From NCBI GenBank assembly GCA_964436235.1, contig CAYTCW010000117.1:1-13831 (forward strand): DNA of 13,831 nucleotides, read 5' to 3'. Positions 13,604 through 13,831 of the stretch are shown piece after piece (position 1 is the stretch's first letter; each line of letters opens with the position of its first letter). The DNA comes from UBA9980 sp964436235 (GTDB lineage: Bacteria > Muiribacteriota > UBA9980). The position numbers and the translations under genes were made by a program. The notes under the pieces are model-generated. The model did not search any database and was not told where the DNA came from. It saw only the letters and a list, made by a program, of their open reading frames with translations.

Positions 13604-13831
13604 ATGTTTAAAAAATATGCTTCTTTTAGTATCATATCGGTTTGTTCGGTAATAGTTATTTTCATCTCCGTTATTTTCGGCTATATCATTCCCTCCTTTG
13701 AAAATAATTTCATGGATCGTAAAAAAGAAATGATCAAAGAATTGGTCAATTCGGCCTGTGAAGTCGTAAATAAATTCAGCCGTGATGAAAAAAACGGAAA
13801 ATTAACCAAGCAACAGGCGTGTCAATTATCT
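13604..13831 (+). CDS. N-terminus of a membrane sensor, probably single-Cache domain (partial)
   Basis: Only the first 76 codons are present; the gene runs out of the window. Residues 8-30 form one membrane span (SIISVCSVIVIFISVIFGYI). It is followed by a charged helix, FMDRKKEMIKELVNSACEVVNKF, and the segment GKLTKQQACQLS. This helix plus 'GKLT..QA..L' pattern is typical of the start of single Cache type 2 (sCache_2) periplasmic ligand-binding domains. These are found in methyl-accepting chemotaxis proteins, sensor kinases and cyclases. The output domain is not visible, so the type of sensor cannot be stated; a chemotaxis receptor would fit the nearby flagellar genes. GGGGA lies 8 nt before the ATG. 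A weak CCCG/CGGG pairing (13571-13574 with 13590-13593) could partly mask this ribosome site. Confidence 0.8.
   Translation, partial: MFKKYASFSIISVCSVIVIFISVIFGYIIPSFENNFMDRKKEMIKELVNSACEVVNKFSRDEKNGKLTKQQACQLS

Overview
This 13.8 kb window comes from a Gram-negative (diderm), flagellated bacterium. It encodes the periplasmic P-ring protein FlgI, the outer-membrane L-ring protein FlgH and the P-ring assembly chaperone FlgA. Base composition is moderate in genes and very AT-rich between them. The genes carry lineage-specific low-complexity linkers, and the gaps carry heptanucleotide repeats. A 100-N placeholder at 8609-8708 shows that this is a scaffold from a draft or metagenome assembly. The mix of flagellar rings with several DUF3857/transglutaminase proteins would fit an under-sampled phylum such as Elusimicrobiota or Omnitrophota-like lineages, but the sequence does not fix the taxon and this placement is a guess.

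Layout. Nine genes lie head to tail on the minus strand. In order of transcription (right to left) they are: two close DUF3857-transglutaminase paralogues (13169-10962 and 10902-8722), the assembly gap, a third diverged paralogue (8573-6360), an MprF/UPF0104-type multispanning membrane protein (6353-5277), a small exported protein with four CxxC motifs and a lysine-rich tail (5227-4562), flgA (4515-3271), flgH (3105-2413), flgI (2293-1166), and a family-4 glycosyltransferase (1164-40) whose start is 1 nt past the flgI stop. A hairpin at the left edge may terminate this transcript. At the right end, after a 434-bp divergent intergenic region, the first 76 codons of a plus-strand membrane sensor (probably a single-Cache domain protein) begin behind a near-consensus sigma-70 promoter.

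How the genes may work together. The block splits into two functional parts. One is an envelope module: three exported transglutaminase-fold proteins plus a flippase-like membrane protein. The other is a flagellar ring module: the CxxC protein, flgA, flgH, flgI and the glycosyltransferase. A very good sigma-70 promoter (TTGACT-N17-TATAAT) lies over the 3' end of the flippase-like gene and can start transcription of the second part independently.

Most interesting points: the third transglutaminase paralogue has lost all three catalytic residues that its two neighbours keep; FlgH has no cysteine at all and so cannot be the usual lipoprotein; an unrecognised exported CxxC protein with a histone-H1-like tail heads the flagellar ring genes; and heptamer repeats supply the stop codons of two paralogues, with one array running into the assembly gap.
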